Assembly: GCF_042879035.1 (NCBI RefSeq)
Contig: NZ_JBIAOU010000023.1
Span: forward strand, 8,011 to 72,010
Direction of reading: 5' to 3'
Source: Rhodococcus_G sp042879035
Lineage (GTDB): Bacteria; Actinomycetota; Actinomycetes; Mycobacteriales; Mycobacteriaceae
Length of the DNA stretch: 64,000 bases
Made by a program: the position numbers and the translations under genes. The notes beneath the pieces are model-generated. The model saw only the letters and a list, made by a program, of their open reading frames with translations, was not told the origin of the DNA and did not search any database. Positions 27,321 to 36,086 of the stretch are shown here, in pieces (position 1 is the stretch's first letter; each line of letters opens with the position of its first letter).

Positions 27321-28133
27321 GTGCCTGGTCGGGTTGAGAACAAGGTCGCCTTCATCACAGGCGCAGCACGCGGACAAGGCCGCAGCCATGCCGTACGCCT
27401 CGCCGAAGAGGGCGCCGACATCATCGCCCTCGACCTGCTCGAGCCAATTCCGTTCGTGACGTATCCCGGCTCGACCCAGGAGGATCTCGACGAGACGGTC
27501 CGCCTGGTCGAGAAGACAGGTCAGCGGATCATCGCACGCAAGGGCGACGTCCGTGACCTCGCCAGTGTGAAGGCGGTGGTCGACGAGGGCGTCGCCGAGT
27601 TCGGCCACCTCGACATCGTGTGCGCCAACGCCGGCATCATGGTGTTCCACGAGTGGCAGGACGGTACGCCCGAGATCTGGGACTACACCATCGCCACCAA
27701 CCTCACCGGCGTCTGGAACACGATCATGGCCACGGCCCAGCACATGATCGACTCCGGCGGCGGGTCCATGATCCTCACCGCCTCCACCTCCGGACTCAAG
27801 GGCACCCCGTTCCTGAACCCCTATACCGCCGCCAAGCACGGCGTCGTCGGTCTGATGCGGGCATTCGCCAGCGAGCTGGCCGAGCACAACATCCGGGTCA
27901 ACACCCTGCACCCCACCGGTGTCGAGACCGAGATGACCGCCCACATCCAGCCGCTCATCGCCGGCTTCCTCGAACGCCACCCCCAGCTGGGCGGCATGAT
28001 GGTCAACCAACTCCCGGTCCAGATCTCCCAGCCCATCGACCAGTCGAACGGCGTGCTGTTCCTCGCCAGCGACGAGGCCCGCATGATCACGTCGACCGAG
28101 TTCAAAGTCGACGCCGGAGCCACGGCCTACTGA
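27321..28133 (+). CDS. SDR of the mycofactocin-dependent subfamily
   Basis: This 270-residue SDR begins GRVENKVAFITGAARG and continues GQGRSHAVRLAEEGADII, the hallmark of the actinobacterial mycofactocin-coupled subfamily, in which NAD is held tightly and re-oxidised by mycofactocin. It has an inserted segment after beta-2 (IPFVTYPGSTQEDL), ANAG, catalytic Ser in TASTSG and YTAAK, and the end VLFLASDEARM. GTG 27321 has GGAG 6 bases upstream. No mycofactocin synthesis genes are in the window, so it would depend on genes elsewhere. Confidence 0.92.
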   Translation: MPGRVENKVAFITGAARGQGRSHAVRLAEEGADIIALDLLEPIPFVTYPGSTQEDLDETVRLVEKTGQRIIARKGDVRDLASVKAVVDEGVAEFGHLDIVCANAGIMVFHEWQDGTPEIWDYTIATNLTGVWNTIMATAQHMIDSGGGSMILTASTSGLKGTPFLNPYTAAKHGVVGLMRAFASELAEHNIRVNTLHPTGVETEMTAHIQPLIAGFLERHPQLGGMMVNQLPVQISQPIDQSNGVLFLASDEARMITSTEFKVDAGATAY

Positions 28134-28162
28134 GTCCGAACACCATCCGAACCACGCACCAC

Positions 28163-28201
28163 GAAGCTGGCCCTGCCGCTCAACGCAGCAGGGCCGGCTT
28201 C
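28163..28201. terminator. Hairpin of the ACGAAG family after the SDR gene
   Basis: GAAGCTGGCCCTGC (28163-28176) pairs with 28188-28201 with one wobble. It lies 30 bases after the SDR stop. About 70 bases around it (28150-28219) recur at 28818-28886 beyond an IS remnant. Confidence 0.75.
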
Positions 28202-28219
28202 GGCATGTGCAGGATCCGA

Positions 28220-28815
28220 CCTGACTTGCACAGCGTGGAGGCGACTTCCGGATCTGGCTGACAGTGTGTGCTGGTAGCGGTTTCGTCGAGCCGACGTCAG
28301 ATGACCGACACGCGCCGGGTCGTCGGGGAGATCGACATGGCACCGGTTCACCGCAACACCTACACCAACGTGCTCAAACGTTGCGCTGCAATCGATTACC
28401 TGGATCGGTCCGCCACGAAATGTTTCGAGTACGCCACCGAAACCGATGGCCTGTCGCTGGTGCTTTACGACGTCACGGCCCTGTACTTCGATAATCCGCC
28501 AGTACCAGGACCGTCACGATATCGCCGGTGTGGAGATGGTCGTCGCCGCCGATGCCGGCATGCTTTCCGCCAGCAACCTGAAGTCTCTCGACGAGGCCGG
28601 GCTGAAGTTCATCGTCGGCTCCCGTGTCACCAAGCCACCCTGTGACCTCGCGAACCATTTTCATTGGAACGGTGACGTTTTCGCCGACAGTCAAATCATC
28701 GACACGGTTACGCCCCTGCATGGGAAGAGCGTTGTCAACAACGTGCGACGACACGCCGAACCGGAGTGGGATCCCGGTACGCATCCGAGTTCGTGCCGGA
28801 GAGGTCCGGCGTGAC
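28220..28815 (+). mobile_element. Truncated IS1634-like element, copy A
   Basis: The left end CCTGACTTGCACA (28220-28232) is identical to the left repeat of the element at 30699. The transposase remnant reads LSLVLYDVTALYFDN in one frame and HDIAGVEMVVAADAGMLSAS then VGSRVTKPP in another. The right terminal repeat and C-terminus are missing; the sequence ends where the flanking terminator-containing repeat resumes. Confidence 0.8.
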
Positions 28816-28830
28816 CCGAACCGGCACCAC

Positions 28831-28869
28831 GAAGCCGGCCCTGCCGCTCAGCGCAGCGGGGCAGGCTTC
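28831..28869. terminator. Second copy of the ACGAAG-family hairpin
   Basis: GAAGC (28831-28835) through a GC-rich inner stem pairs with GCTTC (28865-28869). It lies 19 bases beyond the stop of the minus-strand SDR and is about 85 percent identical to the hairpin at 28163. Confidence 0.7.
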
Positions 28870-28887
28870 GTCATGTGCAGGATCCGA

Positions 28888-29847
28888 TCACACCGGAGAG
28901 GTCTGGCGCAGCTCCGCGACCCCGGTCATCTCGTCCTCCGCGCTCATGGGCATGGTCCAGCTCTCGAGCGACTCGATCTCGGGAAGGTGCTCGACAAGCT
29001 CCTCCACCGACGGAGGCGTCGAGGAATCGACGAGCCAGCCATCGCTCACCCCGATGAACGCACGTGCGTAGCGACCTCCGATCACCGAGTACATGCGGTG
29101 AGACACATCGCACTGCTCGCTGCTGAGATACACAGCCAAGGGGGTGACGAACTCCGGGGCGAGGTACGGCTGCAGACGAACGAAGGCGTCGCGCAAACGC
29201 TCGCTGGCAGTCGCCCCTGTGTCACCGGCGACCGCGTCGCGGTCCCTGCGCACCTCCATCTTGGTGCTGCCACTCGGGAGCAGTGCGTTGGCAAGGATCC
29301 CCGACTTCGCGCCCTCGATCGACACCAGGTTCGTGAGGCCGATGAGGGCAGCCTTGCCGATGGTGTAGCCACCACCGTTGTGCCGCCCGAAGACACCGGC
29401 GGACGAACTCGTGATCACAATACGTCCATAACCGTTTCGCTCCATGTGCCGATATGCCTCTTGGGTCGCTGCAAAGGGCCCACGGAGATGAATAGCGAGA
29501 AGGTCGTCGAGATCCGCCAGGCTGTGCGAGGCGAAGTCGATCATCGCCGTAATTCCCGCATTGTTGATCAGAACATCGACTTTGCCGTATTCATCGACCG
29601 TGTCGCTGATAAGGGAACGCGCCTGGTCGGGATCCGCGACGGAGCCCTGATGCGCCATCGCGATTCCGCCGGCCGCACGGATCTCGTTCACAACCTCCTC
29701 GGCCCGACTGTCCCCGGCTGCCGTGAGCCCAATGTCGTTCACTACGACCGCTGCACCGCGGGCAGCGAGCTCACGGGCGTAGGTACGGCCCAGTCCACCA
29801 CCGGCGCCCGTCACCACCGCTACTCGTCCCTCAAATTCAACAGACAC
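28888..29847 (-). CDS. SDR resembling the MFE-2/HSD17B4 dehydrogenase domain
   Basis: This 319-residue SDR has VVTGAGGGLGRTYA at residues 10-23, the Asp of VVVNDIG indicating NAD, NNAG, SSSAG and YTIGK. Length, the VNDIG motif and a 40-residue C-terminal tail fit the 3-hydroxyacyl-CoA dehydrogenase type of peroxisomal MFE-2. It may act on a hydroxyacyl-CoA or steroid-like alcohol. GTG 29847 has GGAG 8 bases upstream. Confidence 0.9.
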   Translation of the reverse strand: MSVEFEGRVAVVTGAGGGLGRTYARELAARGAAVVVNDIGLTAAGDSRAEEVVNEIRAAGGIAMAHQGSVADPDQARSLISDTVDEYGKVDVLINNAGITAMIDFASHSLADLDDLLAIHLRGPFAATQEAYRHMERNGYGRIVITSSSAGVFGRHNGGGYTIGKAALIGLTNLVSIEGAKSGILANALLPSGSTKMEVRRDRDAVAGDTGATASERLRDAFVRLQPYLAPEFVTPLAVYLSSEQCDVSHRMYSVIGGRYARAFIGVSDGWLVDSSTPPSVEELVEHLPEIESLESWTMPMSAEDEMTGVAELRQTSPV

Positions 29848-30044
29848 GTCTCATTCTCCATCTCCGATTAAGCAGCATGTGGGGAGTCATTTGATGCTAG
29901 CGACAGTGACGCCACGCCTGGGAGAATATCCCGCTGAGCAGGATGGTAAATGGCATGGGAAAAGCCTGTCGTTACGATGGCATAAAACCGCTCCAGCGCC
30001 GGAGCGGCGCCTCGGCAAGCGCCCTGAGAGGAAAATTGAACACC

Positions 30045-30440
30045 ATGGTCCCAGACCTTCAGTATCTGCTTGATTACCTCGCGATTCGAGAGCTTTCGGT
30101 GGAGTACAACCGCACGACGAATCGCGCCGACGGCAAGGCCTACGCCAAGGTGTGGACCGAGGACGGAGTGCTCGAGATCGTGGGCACGGGGACGTTCCGA
30201 GGACATGAGGAGCTTGCGCGCAGCGCTTCCCAGGTTGGTAACAGCGCGGTCCACATGTCGACGGATTGGCAGATCGAGATCGATGGCGACACCGCACGCC
30301 AGACCGCCGTGATGTACGCGAGCAGACCCGGACCGGATCCTTTGAAGGGCTCGCTCATCTCCACCGGCATGTACACCGACGAACTGGTGCGCACCTCGGA
30401 CGGGTGGCGCTTCAAGTCGCGCCGCTTCCAGTCCGACTGA
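30045..30440 (+). CDS. SnoaL/NTF2-like protein
   Basis: The 131-residue protein has the NTF2-like pattern IRELSVEYNRTTNRADGKAY, WTEDGVLEIVGTG and a terminal strand GWRFKSRRFQSD. It is distinct from the protein at 13251. ATG 30045 is used, but a TTG at 30036 is better placed after AGAGG. It is divergent from the SDR at 28888. A G/C-only tract begins 27 bases after its stop. Confidence 0.82.
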   Translation: MVPDLQYLLDYLAIRELSVEYNRTTNRADGKAYAKVWTEDGVLEIVGTGTFRGHEELARSASQVGNSAVHMSTDWQIEIDGDTARQTAVMYASRPGPDPLKGSLISTGMYTDELVRTSDGWRFKSRRFQSD

Positions 30441-30466
30441 CAGCCTCGTTCCCAGCGAGCGCCAGA

Positions 30467-30638
30467 GCGGGGGGGGGGGGGCGGGGGGGCCCCCCCCCCC
30501 CCCCCCCCCGGGGGGGGGGGGGGCCGGGGGGGGGGGGGGGGCCCCCCGGGGCGGGCCCGCCCGGCCCCCCCCCCCCCCCGGCCCCCCCCCGCGCCGGGGG
30601 GGGGGGCGGCCCCCGGGGCGCCGCCCCCCCCCCCCCGC
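30467..30638. other. 172-base tract containing only G and C
   Basis: Not one A or T occurs in 172 bases, mostly long homopolymer runs of G alternating with C. It is bounded by GAGCGG on the left and CCGCTC on the right, an inverted arrangement. It does not look like any gene, and I suspect a sequencing or assembly failure at a strong hairpin or gap. Confidence 0.9.
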
Positions 30639-30698
30639 TCTGCTACGTGCTGATCCGGTGGGCGACGATGCTCACGCGAGGCGCGGCCCGGAGTGAAA
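30639..30698. repeat. 60-bp direct repeat, left copy (right copy 32733-32793)
   Basis: The block starting TCTGCTACGTGCTGATCC and ending GGAGTGAAA is present on both sides of the IS1634-like element with a single indel. The right copy contains the last codons of the intact P450 gene. The left copy stops exactly where the IS left end begins. Confidence 0.85.
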
Positions 30699-30826
30699 CC
30701 TGACTTGCACAAGTCGGCGGTGATTTCTGGGTTCGGCTGGTGGTTGCGCTGGTAGCGCTGGTAGCGGGTTGTCGAGTTGGGGCACTAAGGCGTGTTTCAA
30801 AAGTAGAGATCTCCCGAGGAGGAGTA

Positions 30827-31195
30827 ATGCGGATTCCGCTGTGGATCGCCGGCCCGGCTGTGATTGCACTGTCGGCTGTCGATGCGACGATCGAGGTCCA
30901 GGCTCGAGCGGTGGGCGCGCTGACACGGGCCGCGATCCGCAGGATGGACACCGGCATTCCTGCGCGGCCGTCTGATTCGACAGGTGCAGATCGTGCAATC
31001 TCCCAGCTCACGTGGCATTCCCGCGGAGCGCTGATGGACTACGTCGAGGAGGTGCAGGTCGAGTGCGGTGCGCATGGTCCGCGGATCGACGCCGGTGACC
31101 CGCCTGTCTGCTGCTTGCCGCGTGGACACGGTGGACGACATCGGCCGGACACCGACGACGGCTGGGGGCAAGACCTGTGCTGGGTCGGGATGTGA
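30827..31195 (+). CDS. 122-residue hypothetical protein carried by the nested cassette
   Basis: ATG 30827 follows a strong GGAGGAG site. The N-terminus (LWIAGPAVIALSAVDA) is hydrophobic enough for a single membrane segment or a buried helix. The C-terminus has a Cys/His pattern, CGAHG then CCLPRGHGGRH, of the C-x-H...C-x-L-P-x-G-H-x-G-x-H kind seen in small actinobacterial and phage proteins and probably binding zinc. I do not recognise a named family. It is the first of two passenger genes. Confidence 0.6.
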   Translation: MRIPLWIAGPAVIALSAVDATIEVQARAVGALTRAAIRRMDTGIPARPSDSTGADRAISQLTWHSRGALMDYVEEVQVECGAHGPRIDAGDPPVCCLPRGHGGRHRPDTDDGWGQDLCWVGM

Positions 31196-31288
31196 TGTGT
31201 ATGGCCGGATCTGGCGGCCGCGCGAATCATCCGCCGAGCAGACACCCCTTGGCTCGCTGATCAGCGGGCCAGCGCTAGGAGCAGGATC

Positions 31289-31525
31289 GTGATGGACCCA
31301 CACGACCGAGAACTGCTCGAATTCGCACGACGTTGGGAGCACTTCGGCGGTCCGAGTGACGCCGACATCCTCGTCGAATTCGGGATGACACCGAGCCGGT
31401 TCTCTGAGCGGCTCGAGGAGCTACGGCATCAGCGCAGCCGGTTGTACCCAACTACCGGAGACCTCACTTGTTCGGAGGCCACCGACACGGCCCCACCGGG
31501 TCGACGTCCGAGTGACCACTTGTGA
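31289..31525 (+). CDS. DUF3263-like small protein carried by the nested cassette
   Basis: The 78-residue protein starts HDRELLEFARRWEHFGG (after MMDP) and continues DADILVEFGMTPSRFSERL, the short helical pattern of actinobacterial DUF3263 proteins, thought to be small DNA-binding-like proteins of unknown role. Its stop codon lies inside the right terminal repeat of the cassette, so gene and repeat are co-adapted. It follows the 122-residue gene by 93 bases. Confidence 0.65.
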   Translation: MMDPHDRELLEFARRWEHFGGPSDADILVEFGMTPSRFSERLEELRHQRSRLYPTTGDLTCSEATDTAPPGRRPSDHL

Positions 31526-31537
31526 AACACGGCCTAA

Positions 31538-32640
31538 CAGGCCGGTGAGATCGCCGGTCGTGGCTGCCTATACGCTCGCCGGCCCCGGTGGCGGCCCGTC
31601 GGTGATCACCGCGAAGCGGTCCCGCTGGCTGATCGAGACGATCACCATGGCATGGTCCCGACTGGGGTTCGACGTTGTCGACGACGAGGCGTTCTTCCAA
31701 CTGGTCCTCAGTCGGCTCGTGGAGCCGACCTCGATGAGCGACACGGCCCGCGCCGTCAGCGAGATCGGCTTGACACCGGCGCACCGCAACCTACGCCAAC
31801 GCATTGACACGTTGCACCACAGGCGATTACCGGAATCTGGTCGCGAAGAAATGCTTCGAGCACGCGGCGACCGGCGGGCTGTCGCTGGTGCTCTACGACG
31901 TCACCACCTTGTACTTCGAGGCGGAGAAGGAAGACGAACTCCGCAAAGTCGGGTACTTGAGAGAGCGGCGGGTCGATCCCGCAGATCGTGGTCGGCCTGC
32001 TCGTCGACCGGACCGGGTTTCCGCCCGAGATCGGCTGCTTCGAGGGCAACAAGGCCGAAACCCACACCATCGTGCCCATGATCCGGCAAAACCGCCATGA
32101 CATCGCCGGTGTCGAGATGGTGATCGCCGCCGACGCCGGGATGCTCTCCGCCGGCAACCTCACTGCCCTCGACGAGGCCGGGCTCGAGTTCGTCGTCGGG
32201 TCCCGCGTCACGAAAGCACCAGCCGATCTCGTGAACCATTTCCATTGGAACGGAGACGCTTTCGCCGACGGGCAGATCATCGATCGGGCCCGGTCACTGA
32301 TCGGGCTGAAGGGCTACCTCACCAATCTTCCCGCCCAGGTCATGGGACCGGGCGAGGTCATCGCGAAGTACCACGACCTCTGGCAGGTCGAGCAGTCGCT
32401 GGCGCATGCCGAAAACCGACCCGAGGACGCGGCCGATGTTCCATCACACCCGCGACGCCATCGAAGCCCACCTCACCGTCGTGTTCACCGCACTCGCCGT
32501 CGCCCGCTCCCTGCAGACCGAGACCGGGACCTCGATCCGTTCCCTGGTCCGGACCCTGCGTCCGCTGCAAGAGATCACCATGACCATCGCCGGCCATCCT
32601 CATACCGCCGCCGACCACTCACCCCAGACGCAGTCCGCAT
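31538..32640 (+). pseudogene. IS1634-like transposase, frameshifted, N-terminus missing
   Basis: Successive segments in different frames read LGFDVVDDEAFFQLVLSRLV, LSLVLYDVTTLYFEAE, GVEMVIAADAGMLSAGN and TRDAIEAHLTVVFTALAVAR, in the right order for an IS4/IS1634-type DDE transposase. Frameshifts lie near 31800, 31945 and 32405. The usual 150-residue N-terminal domain is absent, so the element cannot move itself. Confidence 0.85.
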
Positions 32641-32764
32641 CCCCACCTCGCTGGACGTACCGACCCGCTGAACGGGGCACTAAACCTGTGCAAGTCAGGA
32701 GGTTTCCGAGTCGTCGGAGATTTCGACCCGCTCTGCTACGTGCTGATCCGGTGGGCGACGATGC

Positions 32765-33991
32765 TCACGCGAGGCGCGGCCCCGGAGTGAAACGAGCGGG
32801 CAGGGCGGTCCAGCCCGCAAAGACCCCCCGGTCCGGGTAGGGAGCGATGCGGGACTCGTCCAGCTCGTAATCGGGCATCCGCGTGAGCACCTGACGGATG
32901 ATCTCCTGGAACATGAGTCGCGCGAGGTGCGAACCCACGCACCTGTGTGGACCGAGCCCGAAGGACACGTGCCGGTTCGGGAAGCGATCCGGCCGGAACT
33001 CGTCCGGGTTGTCGAACACCTCGTCGTCGAAGTTGGCCGCGTGGCGGCTGATGAGCACCTGGTCGCCGGAGCTGATCGGACACCCTCGGTACTCGGAGTC
33101 CTGCCGGGCGACGCGTCCGATGGACGCCAAAGGCGGGTAGACCCGCAGGAACTCCTCCGTCGCCGACTCGATCAGCTCCGGGTTGTCGATCAGGCGTCGC
33201 CGCAGCTCGGTGTCGCGGTTCAGGTGGACGAGGGCACTCGACGTCAACGACGTCGTCGTGTCGACCCCACCGAGCACGAGGATGTAGGACAACCTGGCAA
33301 TGACGCTGTCCGTGACCGGCTCACCGTTGAGCGTCTGGGTCATGAGCCTGCTGATCAGGTCGTCGCGCGGCTCTGCCCGCCGAGCCGCACACGTCTGGAG
33401 AAGCGTCGGAATGATCTTGTCGTTCTCCACCCGAGCCTTCTCGAACTCCGGCGATCCGGGCGGATACCCGACGAAGTGGTGAACGGTCTCGGCGACCTCG
33501 AGGATGTGCTCCTCCGGGAACCCCAGCCAGTTCATCGTGATGTACGCGGGCACCGGGCCTGCGACGTCGTAGAGCAGATCGGCTTCTCCCGACTCGATCA
33601 CCTCGTCGATGCACTTCGTCGTCCAGGATTCGATGAGCGGCAACATCTTCCGGACCGCTCCCGGCGACAGGTGGGAGTTCAACAGCCCCCGTATCGGACC
33701 GTGCTCCGGTGGATCGACCTCCATCGGCAGGACCGGCTCACCGTTGGGGTCGGCGTAGCTGGGGATGTTCAGACCGGCGTTCGGGCGGAAGCGTGTGGAC
33801 GTGAAGACGTCGGCGTTCTGCAGGACATCGGCATTGCCCTGATGGTCCGAAACCACCCAGAAGCCACCGTACTCCTCGGACCAGGCCAACGGCGTGTCCT
33901 GGAGCGCCAGCCAGGCCCCGTGGGGATCGGCATTGAACTCCGCAGAGTGGTGATCAAAGCGGACCACCGGACAGGCACTGCTTGTTTTCAT
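32765..33991 (-). CDS. Cytochrome P450
   Basis: This 408-residue soluble P450 has the I-helix oxygen motif LGGVDTTTS, the ExxR helix around EEFLRVYPPL, and the heme ligand in FGLGPHRCVGSHLAR (Cys about 355). It would hydroxylate a hydrophobic substrate with electrons from a ferredoxin and reductase. ATG 33991 has GAGGAG 7 bases upstream; an alternative further start is poor. It is 108 bases downstream of the TauD-type gene in the same direction. Its 3' end is duplicated on the far side of the IS1634-like element. Confidence 0.96.
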   Translation of the reverse strand: MKTSSACPVVRFDHHSAEFNADPHGAWLALQDTPLAWSEEYGGFWVVSDHQGNADVLQNADVFTSTRFRPNAGLNIPSYADPNGEPVLPMEVDPPEHGPIRGLLNSHLSPGAVRKMLPLIESWTTKCIDEVIESGEADLLYDVAGPVPAYITMNWLGFPEEHILEVAETVHHFVGYPPGSPEFEKARVENDKIIPTLLQTCAARRAEPRDDLISRLMTQTLNGEPVTDSVIARLSYILVLGGVDTTTSLTSSALVHLNRDTELRRRLIDNPELIESATEEFLRVYPPLASIGRVARQDSEYRGCPISSGDQVLISRHAANFDDEVFDNPDEFRPDRFPNRHVSFGLGPHRCVGSHLARLMFQEIIRQVLTRMPDYELDESRIAPYPDRGVFAGWTALPARFTPGPRLA

Positions 33992-34099
33992 ACTCGGGCT
34001 CCTCAATCCTGCAATCGAAACGCACTACGTCAGCGACGGATGCGGAAGGGACGTCGAGTCACACCTGGCCCGGCGACCCGTGCGGTCCGCCTCGTGGAA

Positions 34100-34924
34100 C
34101 TACTGGATGGGCTCGTCGCCGACGAAAGTGGTCCGGATCATCTCCCGTCCGGAATCCGCGGCGTACGGCTCAACACGGTGCAGCGCACCGCGGTTGTCCC
34201 ACAGCACGGTGTCCCCGACGGACCAGTGGTGCCGGTACACACGGTCCGGCGTCGTCGAACGCCGGGTCAGGTCTTCGAGCAGAGCGCGCCCTTCAGCACG
34301 ATCCATACCCACGATGTAGTCAGCAGACATGGGGACCAGGAGCGACTTTCGGCCCGAACGCCGCGTCCACACCAGCGGGTGCTCGCGGTCCCAGCACTTG
34401 GACCACGCCTCCTCCTGCTCGGGCGTCGGGTTCTCCGTGACGCGCCGCTCGATCACCGAAAGATTGTGAACGACACGGAGATTCTCGAAGCGCTCCTTCT
34501 CCTCGTCGGTGAGGGCGTCGTACGCCGAGTACGTGCTGGCAAACTCCGTCTCGCCCCCCTCGTCCGAGAGCGAGACCGCCGTCAGGAAGGTGGCCTTCTG
34601 GGGGTACAGGCCCTCTCGCAGAGTGACGCCGTCCATGTGCCACATGAAGGCAGCGCGAAGGTGAATGGCCTGGTGCGTCTTGGCCTCGTCGAGCGAGACG
34701 ACCATGACGCCCTGACCCATGTCGACCTCGCCGAGACGGTGACAGATCGCGAGTTGGCTCTCGGGGTCGGGACTCAGCTTCGGGAACACGAGAACGCCGC
34801 GCTCTTCCAAGAGCTCATTGATCTGGCCCGGAAGCGACTCATCATTCAGTAGACGATCAACCTCGACTCCGATGACTTCTGCTCCGACGTGCTCCGTCAG
34901 TGGATTGATGGTCAGGGTGCCCAT
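34100..34924 (-). CDS. TauD/TfdA-family Fe(II)/2-oxoglutarate dioxygenase
   Basis: This 274-residue enzyme has the facial triad: His-x-Asp in FMWHMDGVT (about residues 95-97) and the distal His in ALHRVEPY (about 248), with the 2-oxoglutarate-binding Arg in REMIRTTF. Members hydroxylate taurine, phenoxyacids or similar, releasing succinate and CO2. AGAGG precedes ATG 34924 by 8 bases. It leads the P450 gene and is divergent from a mycofactocin-type SDR, so both units could answer one regulator in the 236-base gap. Confidence 0.93.
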   Translation of the reverse strand: MGTLTINPLTEHVGAEVIGVEVDRLLNDESLPGQINELLEERGVLVFPKLSPDPESQLAICHRLGEVDMGQGVMVVSLDEAKTHQAIHLRAAFMWHMDGVTLREGLYPQKATFLTAVSLSDEGGETEFASTYSAYDALTDEEKERFENLRVVHNLSVIERRVTENPTPEQEEAWSKCWDREHPLVWTRRSGRKSLLVPMSADYIVGMDRAEGRALLEDLTRRSTTPDRVYRHHWSVGDTVLWDNRGALHRVEPYAADSGREMIRTTFVGDEPIQ

Positions 34925-35160
34925 TTCCCGGTCCTCTCATTCGCGCTGGTGGCATAGGGCGCTCCACTCTTGGAAGCCCACGATGGGCAGAGTAGGACCG
35001 GTTCTCACCGTCTGCTTGGTGCGTTCCGCTAGCCGGGAGCCGTCCGTGCACAAGAGCCGCACAGTGCGCACCCTGAGTGAACACGCACGCATCGCACAAG
35101 GGGCCGAGCCCAAGCCGAGATGCACCCCGAGCGTGGATAATTCAGAGATACGGAGAAACC

Positions 35161-36027
35161 ATGGCAGGACGGGTTGAAGACAAGGTCGCGTTCATCACCG
35201 GCGCAGGCCGGGGCCAGGGACGCAGCCACGCTGTGCGCCTGGCCGAAGAGGGTGCCGACATCATCGCAGTCGACATCTGCGAGCAGATCGAGTCGAACCT
35301 CTATCCGCTGGCCACTCCGGAGGACCTCGAGGAGACCAGGAAGCTCGTCGAGAAGACCGGTCGCCGAGCCGTCGCCGTAAAGGCCGACGTGCGCGAGCGC
35401 TCCCAGCTGAAGGCAGCCGTCGAGCAGGGTGTCGCCGAGCTCGGCGGCCTCGACATCGTCGTGCCCAACGCCGGCATCATGCCGATGGGCAAGGGCGACG
35501 AGGCGAATCCGATGGACTTCGTGGACGTCACCGATGTCGACCTGATCGGCGTGATGAACACCGTCGCGGTGGCTCTGCCCCGCCTGCGCGACCACGGCTC
35601 CGTCATCATCATCGGTTCGACGGCCGGCATGATGAAGGGGGCTGCGGACAACCCCGCCTTCGGTCCTGGAGGCGCTGGGTATGCCTGGTCCAAGCGCCAG
35701 CTCCAGGAGTACACCGAGAAGATGGCGTCGCTCCTGGCCCCGCGGTCGATCCGGGTCAATGCAGTGCACCCGACCAATGTCAACACGGCCCTCCTGCACA
35801 ACCGTGAGCTCTACAAGGGCTTCCGGCCCGACCTGGAAGAGCCGACCCTCGAGGACGTCATGCCCGCGTTCTACAACTGGCAGGCGCTCCCCATCCCGTA
35901 CCTGGAGGTGGAGGACACGTCCAACCTCGTGCTGTTCCTCGCCAGCGACGAGGCCCGCTACATCACCGGCGAGAACATCAGGATCGACGGCGGAGCGAAG
36001 CTGAAGAACGGCCACCTCTACATGTGA
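35161..36027 (+). CDS. SDR of the mycofactocin-dependent subfamily
   Basis: The 288-residue protein shares the subfamily signature GQGRSHAVRLAEEGADII with the SDR at 27321, plus the extra segment after beta-2 (LYPLATPEDLEET), PNAG, GSTAG and a catalytic motif GYAWSKRQ. It ends VLFLASDEARYITG. These enzymes use non-exchangeable NAD re-oxidised by mycofactocin. ATG 35161 has GGAG 6 bases upstream. A hairpin follows at 36056, separating it from the next gene. Confidence 0.93.
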   Translation: MAGRVEDKVAFITGAGRGQGRSHAVRLAEEGADIIAVDICEQIESNLYPLATPEDLEETRKLVEKTGRRAVAVKADVRERSQLKAAVEQGVAELGGLDIVVPNAGIMPMGKGDEANPMDFVDVTDVDLIGVMNTVAVALPRLRDHGSVIIIGSTAGMMKGAADNPAFGPGGAGYAWSKRQLQEYTEKMASLLAPRSIRVNAVHPTNVNTALLHNRELYKGFRPDLEEPTLEDVMPAFYNWQALPIPYLEVEDTSNLVLFLASDEARYITGENIRIDGGAKLKNGHLYM

Positions 36028-36055
36028 CCTGACGGCGTCCACAGCGGTGCGAGAG

Positions 36056-36086
36056 TGAACCGCCGCCGGGTTCCAGCGGCGGTTCA
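36056..36086 (+). terminator. 11-bp hairpin after the SDR gene
   Basis: TGAACCGCCGC (36056-36066) pairs with 36076-36086 around a 9-base loop, 29 bases after the stop. Confidence 0.7.

Larger units (their letters stand above)
30789..31534 (+). mobile_element. 746-bp non-autonomous element with IS5-like ends and two small ORFs
   Basis: The left end GGCGTGTTTCAAAAGT and the inverted right end GGCCGTGTTTCACAAGT match at 15 of 17 positions. TAA flanks both sides (30786-30788 and 31535-31537), a 3-base target duplication as made by some IS5-family enzymes. No transposase is inside; two complete small ORFs on the plus strand fill it. This is the layout of a mobile insertion cassette moved in trans. 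It is inserted in the IS1634-like element near the start of its transposase. Confidence 0.75.
30699..32699 (+). mobile_element. IS1634-like element, copy B, with 13-bp terminal repeats
   Basis: CCTGACTTGCACA at 30699-30711 is a perfect inverted match of 32687-32699, defining a 2001-base unit. Inside are the 746-bp nested element and a frameshifted transposase. The left end after the repeat resembles that of copy A (GCTGGTAGCG, GTCGAG). The family name rests on remembered IS1634-type motifs such as ADAGMLSAGN. Confidence 0.8.

Noticed and set aside
30266..30712. Gly/Pro-rich open frames through the G/C tract, possible PE-PGRS-like protein
   Set aside because: The frames exist only because G/C-only sequence lacks stop codons; the tract itself is suspect.
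32927..34852. 641-codon plus-strand frame opposite P450 and TauD genes
   Set aside because: It spans two well-supported genes on the other strand and has Arg/Gly-biased composition without motifs.
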